From: Byssochlamys sp. IMV 00236
Taxonomy: Eukaryota > Ascomycota > Eurotiomycetes > Eurotiales > Thermoascaceae
DNA: 16,576 bases
Assembly (NCBI GenBank): GCA_001931875.2
Contig: MSJH02000186.1
Span: 1-16,576 of the forward strand
Direction of reading: 5' to 3'
The position numbers and the translations under genes are program-made. The notes below the pieces were generated by a model that was not told where the DNA came from, made no database searches, and worked only from the letters and a program-made list of their open reading frames with translations. The number at the start of each line of letters is the position of its first letter. Position 1 is the first letter of the stretch. Below, in pieces: positions 8,733 to 16,576 of this stretch.

Positions 8733-9509
8733 TTAATCATTCTGAATTGTGTCTTCAGCGCCGAAAAAGACTCCGTCGTCAGACGAGGTTCCATTTTCTT
8801 GTTCGAGTGCCAAAGGAAGATCATCGGCTATCTAAGAGAAAACAGAGTTCGTAAAGTCAACAATGGAAAGATGCTCTCGGCGGTAATGGTTGTGGAACGT
8901 GGTTGAAGTAGCCCAATTGCCCAGAGTTTGAATATCATCCACTGGTAAGTCACGTTGCAAAGCGATAGAGGAAGCGAATGATCGAACGCTGACGCGTTGT
9001 TCTGAGGTAGATCTGCGTATGACTCGGCGTAGCCAGGAAGCAACAGTTTGACTTGTTACTCGCAAGCTACAGTCTAGTGCGTTCACGAATAGCGTGCCTG
9101 GGGGTCTAGAAACAGTAACCTTGGGGCGATCCTTTAGCGCCAAAAAGGAAACGACAGGGCAGAGATTGCGAGCGTTATGAGAATGAATGAGAACAGGTTT
9201 GATGATTCGTCTTCCATTTCTGCGTTCTTTTGGAACCACAATATTAAAGCGTAGTTTGAGTTCCTCATCGACAGTTACTGAAAGTAAGGAGATTCGAGCT
9301 AAATCCGAAGGACGAAGAAAAGCCGCTACACTAAGCAGAAAGGCTGTTTTTGTTTGGAAGCTGAGGTAAAGAGCAAGAGGATAAATTGATGCTTGCGATG
9401 TAATTAAAAATTGGCGTAAGGTTGTCAGTATGCCTATTACTATTCTTTTCAGATGCGATAGAGGAATGTATAGTAGAATGTATAGTAGAATGTATGCTCT
9501 ACTGTAAGA
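8733..9509 (-). pseudogene. DIRS-type tyrosine recombinase, nearly open, one TAG
   Basis: Tyrosine recombinase (integrase) of a DIRS-like retroelement, which would insert circular cDNA by strand exchange. An open minus frame of 225 codons runs from 9509 to 8835 and has no ATG near its beginning, so the N-terminal part is lost or sits on a missing exon. Landmarks in order: LKRIVIG, AAFLRPSDLARISL (first catalytic Arg region), VPKERRNGRRIIKP, a CPV block, VSVRSFASSIAL (second Arg; the His usual two residues before the motif is Val), GNWATSTTF (Trp) and NHYRREH (likely catalytic Tyr). A TAG at 8832-8834 stops it. The same frame continues for 32 more codons into an acidic tail (SSDDGVFFGAEDT) to TAA at 8733-8735, so the TAG is probably a nonsense mutation. 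No matching reverse transcriptase lies upstream. Confidence 0.8.
9464..9495. repeat. 12-bp tandem repeat gaatgtatagta
   Basis: Two full units and eight bases of a third (9464-9475, 9476-9487, 9488-9495). The period is a multiple of three, so the recombinase frame stays open through it, reading ILLY repeats on the minus strand. It lies at the ragged N-terminal edge of the recombinase remnant. Confidence 0.9.
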
Positions 9510-10230
9510 TTATACTCGAGTTATTATAATGATTATCTCATCAGACACGTCAATACAGATCGAGCTGTATAACTGTTTTGCCATGTCATCCAACGTATAT
9601 TGCAAGCGTTCTTTATGCTGATTGCTTGATGCTTCGATGACTAGCCGTTCTTCGCCGTACATATCGTAACCCAAACCGTCGGCGTATCTGGAAGCTGGTG
9701 AAACCCATAAACTCACATTCATATCCATTCGTGAACATTGCTGGAGATGGACCTCACATTATTGAAAATCCAGGCAACCAGTCTGTTGGCCAAATGTCTG
9801 CAATATTGGAACCACGTTGAGGTATTGGCTGTGGTTGTTGTTAGCACCGTATAATGCGTAGAGTAAAAGCAAAGAAGTGATGAGTCTCTGTTTTATCCTT
9901 TTTATTAGAAGTGAGAGGAGGAGCTCATAGCAAAAAGAGATTAGATAGCTTTAAAAGAGGTTGGAGTACTAATTAAGGTACATGTAATTTAGTCAAATGT
10001 GATCTCACAAGATTAGTATTAGATATGGTCAAATACGATACACTCGTTCTTCTCTTTTTATAAATTCAAGGTGCCCACAAGAGCCTTTAGCCACATCCAC
10101 AATCTCTACATGGCTCCACAACATGATTAGAATTTCCACGGAAGAGTGAAATGTAAGCGTCAGATCCATTGCATCCTCATTAGCCCTACGCCGTGGTGTT
10201 CCAAAAGAATACATCGTTACTCTTGGAAAT
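9510..10230 (-). pseudogene. Remnant of an unnamed gene family recurrent in Mucorales
   Basis: Two minus-strand coding blocks in the order expected for one protein: first GTPRRRANEDAMD (within 10214-10029), later SPASRYADGLGYD and EERLVIEASSNQHKERLQYTLDDMAKQL (within 9728-9510). Between them is a stretch with stops in all frames and a coding-like piece, GSNIADIWPTDWLPGF. From memory, unverified, this layout (RRAN..., then ADG, then an E-[AS]-S-[SG] block and a TLDD/K helix) resembles hypothetical proteins repeated many times in Mucorales and Glomeromycotina. I know no function for them. The copy is frameshifted and interrupted, so a pseudogene. Confidence 0.45.
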
Positions 10231-10353
10231 TGGACAAATTCCTCGACTTTTGAAAACCACTATCGACGAGAACATATGTCATGCTTCAGTTTCACACAGA
10301 TATTATTTTCAACTTCTTCAACATCAACGTAAGACGAACAAATAGATGTCGAC
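10231..10353. other. Junction between oppositely oriented elements
   Basis: Short stretch between the minus-strand remnant and the plus-strand retroelement. No terminal repeat or target-site duplication could be recognised by eye. Confidence 0.4.
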
Positions 10354-10886
10354 ATGGATGACCAAGAAGGAGACATATTCTCTGACGCGATGCAAGAATG
10401 ATATAGATGCTCACTCTGAAGCAGCATATATCCTTCCTTGTTGGCTTATGTTATGGTCTATTGACCAAATTTGAACATCCATCAAACATTACTCTAAGTA
10501 ATATTATTTCTACTGCCCCCAAACATATATTGTACTTTTGGGGCATAGAAAAAATGAAAAACTATCTGATTGCCCAAAGTCAGTAGAGAGACAAATGTGA
10601 GAGAACTTTCTGCCCCTTACTTGAAGAAGATATAAAGGACACTTCCAAAGCTGAGCTTATGATCAACATTAAGAAGCTTCAACAAGAAACAGTCAATTAT
10701 GAGGACAAGATCTGGAGCGATAAACAAGATCTTCATTGCTGATCTCAAGAAATGGCCGACGATGTAATGAAAGAATTAGCTTAATGGATGGAACTGAAAG
10801 AAGCAAAAAATGGATTACTAATCCACAGAGGAAGTTTAGAATATGATCGACATATATCGTTTAAGCCGATACGTCCAAGTTCTTAA
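10354..10886 (+). pseudogene. Possible first ORF (gag-like) of the DIRS-like element
   Basis: An ATG at 10354 opens a short acidic frame (MDDQEGDIFSDAMQE) that soon stops. From 10614 to 10886 one frame reads a charged helix with coiled-coil character, including SKAELMINIKKLQQETVNYE and later LKEAKNGLLIHRGSLEYDRH, interrupted by TGA and TAA. Its place just before the RNase H remnant fits the gag-like ORF1 of a DIRS element. The assignment rests on position and composition, not on a conserved motif. Confidence 0.35.
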
Positions 10887-10894
10887 GCACGCAC

Positions 10895-12418
10895 GGATTT
10901 TGGAGTGCAACAGAAAAAGACGATTCCATCAATGTACGGAAGCTGAGGGCGGTTCTCTTTGCAGTTGAAGTATGCCAACAGTTATGGAGGAACAGCATCC
11001 CGAATGCTTCAGCAACTAGCATTAGAAATACAATACATTCTACAGACTTTCCATATCAAGCTGATATGTGGACACATAATGGGGGCACAGAACAACATTG
11101 CAGACCTTCTCAATAGACAATCCATTCCAGTGTACGAACAGCAAATTTTGAAGAGGTTCTTCAATGAGATTCAACGGCGATAATGTATTAAAGCTGCTAT
11201 TCAGATCCAGGAGCGACAGCGGTTGATGCGTTCAAACAACAGTGGCCGTCCACAGGGTTAATTTTCGACCCACCTTGGAAACTCATACCAAGAGTGCTGA
11301 GAAAATTGAAAGAAGACAGAGTGGAATCAGTAGTGCTAGTGGCACCTTTATGGAGAACACAGTTTTAGTGACCAATGATTCTCCATCTTCAACTAGACAA
11401 GCCAATAGTTTACAAGAGCAACAGTACGACTTCGATATCTCAGAACACATGGAGGTTATCAGATATTACCGTCAAAAACAGTGTCTCTCAGAAGTCGTAA
11501 TGCAGATGTTACAACAAAAGAACAGAAAGACATCAATTCAAGCATACAACGAATATTGGAGAAACTGGGAGAGTTGATGCAAAATGCAGGGAGCCAATCC
11601 TTTGTCTGAAGACACAAGACTAATCGCGGAATACTTGACCTCTTTATCCAGGTACTCAAAGTTTCACTTGAATCCCATTAGAATTAATATCAAGAAGTAT
11701 AGGACTCATTGTTGGTGATCACTTTCATCAAGACGAACCGGACCATGAATGAAAACTTATTGCTAGATGTATTACCGAAGAAGACCATTATTCTGCTTTA
11801 CTTGGGGGCAATCTGGCGCCTACGATCTGACCTGGGAAATTGCAATGGCGGGATATCGATTTTCACTTTACTGACGCAGCTGTAAAATCAACGTGGGTAA
11901 CTCTATCGGCACGAGCTCTAAAGGAAGGGTCGGTAAAGGTATCGAAACTTGGGCGTACCGAAAATAGCAAAGTGTGCTCTGTTTGTACTTTGTGTGATTA
12001 CTGTAGCAACACATGAGAGAGTAAACTAGGAATGAGTGAAAATCACACAATATTCGTTAAATGCATCAACCATGAATCGAAAACACCAGCATCAGCTTCC
12101 GGTTCGACGATTGTATTACAGCTTTCGGGTGTAGATACAACAAGATTCAAAGCTCATTCAACACATTCTGCGACAAGTGCCAAAGCCTTTTTAGAAGGAA
12201 TTGATATAAGAGCGTTGAAAAACCATGCAAACTGGAATCAAAGGTAATAGGCTTTTGAAAGATATTACTTTAAGCCAAGAGAACAGCATGCAGAAGATAC
12301 CAGAATTGCAAAAGCGATGTTCGAACCAACCACGCCATCAGTCATCACGAAAAAGAGTACCACATCCGAAATCGAATCGGGGTCAATTATGATTGAGATA
12401 AGTATATCTCAATTCTAA
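10895..12418 (+). pseudogene. DIRS-like element: RNase H and tyrosine recombinase, RT deleted
   Basis: Plus-strand remnant of a tyrosine-recombinase retrotransposon. Order: start of RNase H (GFWSATEKDDSINVRKLRAV, from 10895); a frame change near 10960 where the segment holding the RNase H TDN motif is missing; KYANSYGGTAS to GAQNNIADLLNRQSIPVYE; the post-RNase H block STGLIFDPPWKLIPRVLRKL and VVLVAPLWRTQFW (about 11245-11370); the recombinase N-terminal helices (EHMEVIRYY, AYNEYWRNW, 11440-11577); the RLRSDLGN region near 11820; LGRTENSKVC; and the C-terminal part 12080-12418. There FKAHSTHSATS stands where HSTRS is usual (CAT at 12164-12166 replaces the catalytic Arg). KNHANWNQR is followed by TAA TAG and then FERYYFKP with the probable catalytic Tyr. 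Frame ends at TAA 12416-12418. No reverse transcriptase is present. Clearly dead. Confidence 0.85.
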
Positions 12419-12642
12419 AATTGACGGAGAGGAGACTGAGGATGTGGTATGGCCTGACCATGGTATAGAGAGAGTTCTTTTAAACACACATCCATATATT
12501 CTTAAAAAATCAATATGCTTGCTATCAGAAAGTAGTAAGGATATAGATTTAGAAATTATTATTATTATATTGCTGGAAATAAAGCGCGGCAAGGAAAGTC
12601 TATTGCCACATCCGAAGTCTCCTCTGCGTCAACTTTAGAGTT
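12411..12642. repeat. 37-nt imperfect inverted repeat, 158-nt spacer
   Basis: Arm 1 at 12411-12447 and the reverse complement of arm 2 at 12606-12642 match at 32 of 37 positions. Both contain ttgacg, gaggagact and ggatgtgg. Arm 1 starts at the last codons of the DIRS-like recombinase. This may be the element's terminal repeat meeting a second copy in opposite orientation, or a long hairpin. The spacer holds an ATT-rich stretch and no gene. Confidence 0.75.
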
Positions 12643-13110
12643 ATCAGTGATTAAGTCTGCCGCATTAAATAAGTACATCTGGTTATTGTGAGAATTCTTT
12701 TGGTTGCCATTACTCAATTACAGTAAGATATTAAAAATTATCAAAAGTTGTTGATCAAAATAACAATACGATGACATCTTCGTATACCTTTATATAAATA
12801 ATACTTTTCATTTTTTTATGTTTGTCATAACAGAAAAAGGAGTAGTAAAATGTGCATATTGATGACAGTTGCATGTCAATCCAGGATATTACTCATTGGC
12901 TCTTTCATAGTTCATCTCATTTTTAAACTCTTTTAAATAGCAAAGATGGAGAACTACTTTATTTGTCAAACTTTCTTTTTCAATTGGTCGTAGAGTCATC
13001 TTCTTGGTTCATTCTTTGTCTTGGGCACAAAAACCCAATAGAGTTTATTTATAAGTCACGCACCAAAGGCAAACTCCAGTAAAGAAATTATTTTGGAAAA
13101 GCCGAGTTAA
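12643..13110. other. AT-rich spacer
   Basis: No gene or RNA recognised. The region has stops in all frames and a T-rich composition. A TTTATTTATAAG stretch near 13045 could be a core promoter for the ORF at 13111. Confidence 0.5.
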
Positions 13111-13422
13111 ATGAAGAACAGGAAAAAAGGTAGCAGCAGGCTATCAGAGGGTAAGCGGTTGCCCATTGAGCTAATCGTTAGCCGTGGAGAAGAAAATGTT
13201 GATATTGAGGAGTCTACTCTTATTGCCCTATTTAATGGTATTCTTTACCAACGAGTAAAGCCTATAAGGAAGCAAAGAATTAGACGACAAGTAATAAGCT
13301 TATCGTTGATATCAGTGATAAGCAAAACTACTAATAAACCACGTAAAGACTATAATAAAACAAGGACAGAGTCACTGATTTATTCAATACATATTGATTA
13401 TATGATAGCAGAGAATCTCTAG
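13111..13422 (+). CDS. Doubtful 103-aa basic ORF
   Basis: ATG-started ORF of unknown nature. Residues 1-55 look coding-like (KGSSRLSEGKRLPIELIVS, then DIEESTLIALFNGILYQRV). The second half is basic and AT-driven (KTTNKPRKDYNKTRTES). No motif or membrane segment was recognised. It may be a truncated gene fragment left beside the transposon island, or chance. It ends close to, and convergent with, the Cys-rich gene. Confidence 0.25.
   Translation: MKNRKKGSSRLSEGKRLPIELIVSRGEENVDIEESTLIALFNGILYQRVKPIRKQRIRRQVISLSLISVISKTTNKPRKDYNKTRTESLIYSIHIDYMIAENL
13298..13323. repeat. 26-bp near-perfect palindrome
   Basis: The segment beginning gcttatc and ending gataagc, with tgatatca in the centre, equals its reverse complement except for two mismatched pairs. 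It could form a cruciform or be a dimeric binding site. It lies inside the doubtful ORF. Confidence 0.7.
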
Positions 13423-13437
13423 CAAAAACCTCTACTT

Positions 13438-13902
13438 TTATTTTTCATATTTTGCAGGATTCTCTGGAGCTTCAATGACTTCACACCAGACGTCATGGTT
13501 AACCGTGAAACAAGCAGAATAATGTTTGTCACCATAAGTGTAAGATAAAGTGGACGTTTGAGGAGGTTGTCCCTTAACTGGATAATCTGCTTGGCAGAAT
13601 ACTTCACCTGAAGCATTGAAGCAGGAATTACCAAGATCACGCTTTGACGTAGCGCCAACGTCTTTCGTGCACCAATACCAACAACTGGGTTGCTTGAAGC
13701 ATTCTTGATGAGCATCGCGCTTGGTAAGTCCAACAGTTTGTTGAGAGTGATCTTGTCCAACTTTACAGAATGTTGATCCAGTGCTAACAGAAGCGCATTC
13801 AGCATACTTGACACCATTGATAGTTTTGGGTCCAGGGTTTACTACCGCGACAGTAGATTGGACAACGAGACCGAGAGCAAGAGCGAATAATCCGATGTAC
13901 AT
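13438..13902 (-). CDS. Secreted cysteine-rich protein (154 aa)
   Basis: Family not recognised. The N-terminus is a classic secretion signal (MYIGLFALALGLVVQSTVAV, cleavage near residue 20). The mature chain has nine cysteines, at 36, 46, 68, 74, 78, 94, 103, 131 and 140. Eight form four pairs C-x8/9-C in which the second Cys always follows Phe or Trp (TFC, YWC, VFC, VWC) and the first is usually followed by Phe; Cys74 is extra. Two Lys-Arg-Asp sites (61-63, 87-89) would suit Kex2 cleavage and would release a 26-residue, three-Cys peptide; this is inference. One N-glycosylation sequon at Asn96. Start supported by a TATATAAAAG box about 60 bases upstream on the same strand. Single exon, ordinary codon use. 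Extracellular or wall-associated; an effector, wall protein or adhesion role is possible but not shown. Divergent from the kinesin gene. Confidence 0.85.
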   Translation of the reverse strand: MYIGLFALALGLVVQSTVAVVNPGPKTINGVKYAECASVSTGSTFCKVGQDHSQQTVGLTKRDAHQECFKQPSCWYWCTKDVGATSKRDLGNSCFNASGEVFCQADYPVKGQPPQTSTLSYTYGDKHYSACFTVNHDVWCEVIEAPENPAKYEK

Positions 13903-13957
13903 GATGAGAAGTCTTGAAGAACAATGACAGTTTTAAAATCCTGCTGACAGGTTCCTC

Positions 13958-13970
13958 AACTTTTATATAT
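13958..13970 (-). promoter_or_regulatory. TATA box of the Cys-rich gene
   Basis: Minus-strand TATATAAAAG about 60 bases upstream of the ATG at 13902, the right distance for a core promoter. Confidence 0.6.
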
Positions 13971-14945
13971 TCCAGGGATTCTGATCCTTGGTTGTCATGG
14001 GACTTCGTATCAGAAAAATCCGTAAAACTGGTTCCTATATTAGTCCGTTTATGACCAATAAGGAGATATCGTGGTTTACTTTTTTCTTGTTGAGCAATGA
14101 CTACCATGGTATTTATGATTAGATTATCACAAGATCCGATCGCGTATTTCGATACTCTGTTTTCAGTGAACTAACTTTACTATGAGATGGTCTCTTTATA
14201 TGTAAACCGTATTCATAAAACTTGATGAAACATGATATGGCTCTTTAGAAGAGATTTGCCTTAATTTCGGTTGTCTTACGCGAAAGTCCGAGGTACGCGT
14301 TTGGTACCGTACGGGGTTGCTAATTTATGAGAATATTCCGAAGGTGAAAGGATAATATTACATCTTGCAAGGTGTGTGTTTTCAATGTGGCGAATGTACC
14401 TTGGGATTAATTTGCCCCGTACCTCTTTAGGTTACACTCTTATCTTGTGCGAATTTTGTTTTCATAGCATAAAAGAACGTTTATATTGTGGTTGATTTGC
14501 GAATGCGAATTTGTGCGACTAAAGTCAGGAACCAATTGTAACAAATGCACCTTTGATTTTACAACCACTGGTATCACGTTGTATCGTAGTCTATGATCTG
14601 AATAATCTTCAAGGACGTGTCATCTTGGCAAATTCTGATTAGGCAAAAAAAAAGTGGTTAATGATTGTATTGTTCGCTTATGGTGTATTAACAAACACAG
14701 AAAACTAAGGATAAGTGACGAAACAAGAGGACGAACATTGCTAGGAAAGCGCATTTTGATGGCCATTGCCCTGAGCTGACTTTAATACTACAATTATAAA
14801 CCTTATAATGGTGGCTAACCACTGTGCCACCCTGAGCTTTACACACACATATAAATTGCATTTATATATAAAAGAAAACAGATATCCTGGACGGCAAATT
14901 GTGTCCGACTCAAACACAAGGCGTTACATTCTTTTTTTGTACACA
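13971..14945. other. Shared upstream region between divergent genes
   Basis: About 1 kb between the divergent Cys-rich and kinesin genes. No gene recognised. An 8-bp inverted pair, gtacgggg near 14310 and ccccgtac near 14416, and neighbouring ggtac repeats stand out and may be regulatory. A T-rich tract at 14931-14939 just precedes the kinesin ATG. Confidence 0.5.
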
Positions 14946-16225
14946 ATGGCTTACCGTCTACCTCTAACTGAACAGAGATATCTCAAATGTGTCGACTACT
15001 TCAAAAAAGCGATAGAAAACCATGACGAAAAGGTGAAGCGTTCAACACCCAAACCCAATACTAGCACCAACCAAAATATCCATGCCCTTTTGCGTACTCG
15101 TCCTTTGCAACCTTTCGAAATTGATAAAGGTCATTGCAGTGTGATATCTCAACATGGTCACCGCACATATATCCATGAACCGTACTTTAAAGTACTTAGT
15201 AATCCAGGTATTAGATCTCACGCAATGGATGTCGACCACTCTTTTGGTCCGGAACATGACAACCAATTTGTATATGATGCAATTTCCGAGCAACTGAATG
15301 AGTCCATCAGAAGCAATGGCTTGATTACAATATTGGCTTATGGGCAAACTGGTTCTGGAAAGACGTTTACTATAACTGGTCTCTTGGACATGATCTTTTC
15401 TGATATTTTGACTACTCAGAATGATGGAGGTTTTGAGATATATTGCTCCTCATTTGAAATCTTTGGGAATGAGTTGAAAGATCTTTTAGATGAAACCTCA
15501 ACAGTCCAAATTCGCGAAGCAATGACGGGTCAGGTGAATACAACTGGCTGCAAGGAGGTCAAGGTCGCGTCTATGGAAGATTACATGCTCTTCAAGACAA
15601 ACACTGAAACTAACCGTCGTACAGCAAAAACCCTAAAGAATGACCATTCCAGTCGCTCGCATGCTGTGTATAATCTTCGTATTTGTCAAAATCAAGAAAA
15701 CTCGGCAAATGGTGGAGTTATAATGCTTGTTGACTTGGCTGGCTCTGAAAGAAATGCTGATTCAACTGCGCATGACAGTCAGCTCATAAAAGAAACTCGT
15801 ATCACCAACACGTCCCTGATGGTTCTCAAAGATTGTTTGCGAAAAGCATACGAAAGGACATTATATCCAAAAAAGCATGTTCACATACCCTATCGATCAT
15901 CCAAATTGACCCTTTTACTTAAAGGTTTGGGTGACAAATCAATATGTTTAATCTGAAGCTAAATCAAGTCATAGGTGTGTTTAGTCCAGAACCAGATCGT
16001 CTTGCAAAGACATATGTGATCGCTACTCTATCTCCAAGTATAATGGATGTCAGTCATTCGCTCAACACTGCTCGTTATGCAGCAACGATCATTGAGACAA
16101 AGAAGCCACTGACGAAGAATAATGACAAGAAGAAAATTGCTTCTGATGGCCTGTTCAAGAACGAGAAAGAGGAAACTCCCCTAGATATTTCTGAACAAGA
16201 GCGTGAAAACATTGTGAAAGCCTGA
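14946..16225 (+). CDS. Compact kinesin motor protein (two exons, 411 aa)
   Basis: ATP-driven microtubule motor. Exons 14946-15930 and 15975-16225. The 44-nt intron (GTGACA..CATAG, branch-like GCTAAAT, phase 1) joins LTLLLKGLG to VFSPEPDRLAKTYVIATLSP, the usual order at the end of the motor. Landmarks: P-loop GQTGSGKT at residues 133-140, switch I NDHSSRSH at 232-239, switch II DLAGSE at 263-268, IPYRSSKLT, and NTARYA near the motor end. All nucleotide-binding motifs are intact. A 35-45 residue N-terminal extension precedes the motor. After it only about 45 mostly charged residues follow, so there is no long stalk or cargo tail. Motor sequence and tail-less build recall kinesin-13-type or other non-stalked fungal kinesins; class uncertain. 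The ATG at 14946 (acaATGGC) is preferred over one 138 bases upstream, which would translate the leader. AATAAA at about 16276 ends the transcript. Confidence 0.9.
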
Positions 16226-16576
16226 GAATATTGATTTTACAAATTTAATACCTACAATAAGTGAACGTGTATTTATAATAAAGTTTTATTTCGCTAACCA
16301 GCTTAACTCTTTTGATCCATTATGTCCAAGCTTGATGGTACCTTGCTTGGGAAGGTAAAGGTGCAAAGCCCAAAGCGAGACAGAAAGTAGGAGAAGTGCA
16401 TGAAAAAGTAGAACGGGCATCTGTTGCGGATACTTAAGGATTATAGCAATAAACATAGAACAATTATAATCATGTTAAGTACTGTATTTTTATTAATTAT
16501 TGACATTAATTTTATAAAATGTTGTCATAAAATAAAAAAATTATTTGCGTAAAAAGACGACAAAGAAAAATATGTT
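16226..16576. other. 3' region of the kinesin and AT-rich end
   Basis: Contains the kinesin polyadenylation signal AATAAA (about 16276-16281), a possible antisense small ORF (listed separately), and an A/T-rich end with no visible gene. Confidence 0.6.
16286..16420 (-). CDS. Possible 44-aa membrane or secreted micropeptide
   Basis: An ATG-started frame antisense to the kinesin 3' flank. The N-terminal half is strongly hydrophobic (VLLFHALLLLSVSLWALHLYL) like a signal anchor, followed by LPKQGTIKLGHNGSKELSWL. Codons are less AT-driven than the surroundings. CAG directly precedes the ATG, so it could also be the last exon of a gene. No upstream exon is visible. No family recognised. Confidence 0.25.
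   Translation of the reverse strand: MPVLLFHALLLLSVSLWALHLYLPKQGTIKLGHNGSKELSWLAK

Noticed and set aside
13419..14107. Minus ORFs at 13419-13817 and 13799-14107
   Set aside because: Out-of-frame shadows of the Cys-rich gene and its leader; no signal or domain.
14808..14945. Upstream ATG of the kinesin adding 46 residues
   Set aside because: The added stretch translates a T-rich leader; the ATG at 14946 has better context.
1..16576. CRISPR array, rRNA or canonical tRNA genes
   Set aside because: No regularly spaced direct repeats and no recognisable rRNA or tRNA structure were found by eye.

Overview
The window looks like nuclear DNA of a fungus in Mucoromycotina, most likely Mucorales. The evidence is AT-rich spacers with long A/T runs, short GT..AG introns (44-103 nt), pyrimidine tracts before start codons, a fungal MPP10 and kinesin, and decayed tyrosine-recombinase (DIRS-like) and MULE-like elements. 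No organism can be named from sequence alone.

Layout: 1-529 is AT-rich spacer. 530-1045 (+) is an unidentified 171-residue helical protein with a Ser-rich tail. 1046-4181 is a 3.1 kb AT-rich spacer with no supportable gene, carrying A22 and A42 runs and microsatellites. 4182-6075 (+) is the four-exon gene for the U3 snoRNP protein MPP10 (578 aa after splicing). Convergent to it, 6465-6998 (-) is a 177-residue protein with a C-terminal KGRFKI motif.

7274-12642 is a transposon graveyard. It holds: (a) a minus-strand SWIM zinc-finger, MULE-transposase-like pseudogene (7274-8452), visible only when two introns and four in-frame stops are read through; (b) a minus-strand DIRS-type tyrosine recombinase (8733-9509), open for 225 codons and broken by one TAG; (c) a minus-strand remnant of an unnamed family (9510-10230); (d) a plus-strand DIRS-like retroelement (10354-12418) lacking its reverse transcriptase, with frameshifts and a changed recombinase catalytic residue; (e) a 37-nt imperfect inverted repeat at its 3' end (12411-12447 and 12606-12642).

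12643-16576 returns to ordinary genes: a doubtful small ORF (13111-13422, +), a secreted nine-cysteine protein (13438-13902, -), about 1 kb of shared upstream DNA, and a compact 411-residue kinesin with one 44-nt intron (14946-16225, +). A possible 44-residue ORF lies antisense to the kinesin 3' flank.

The genes do not form a pathway. MPP10 acts in nucleolar 18S rRNA processing, the kinesin on microtubules, and the Cys-rich protein is probably secreted. The least expected signals are the spliced SWIM/MULE pseudogene, the nearly open recombinase, and the four-fold Cys repeat with two Lys-Arg-Asp sites.
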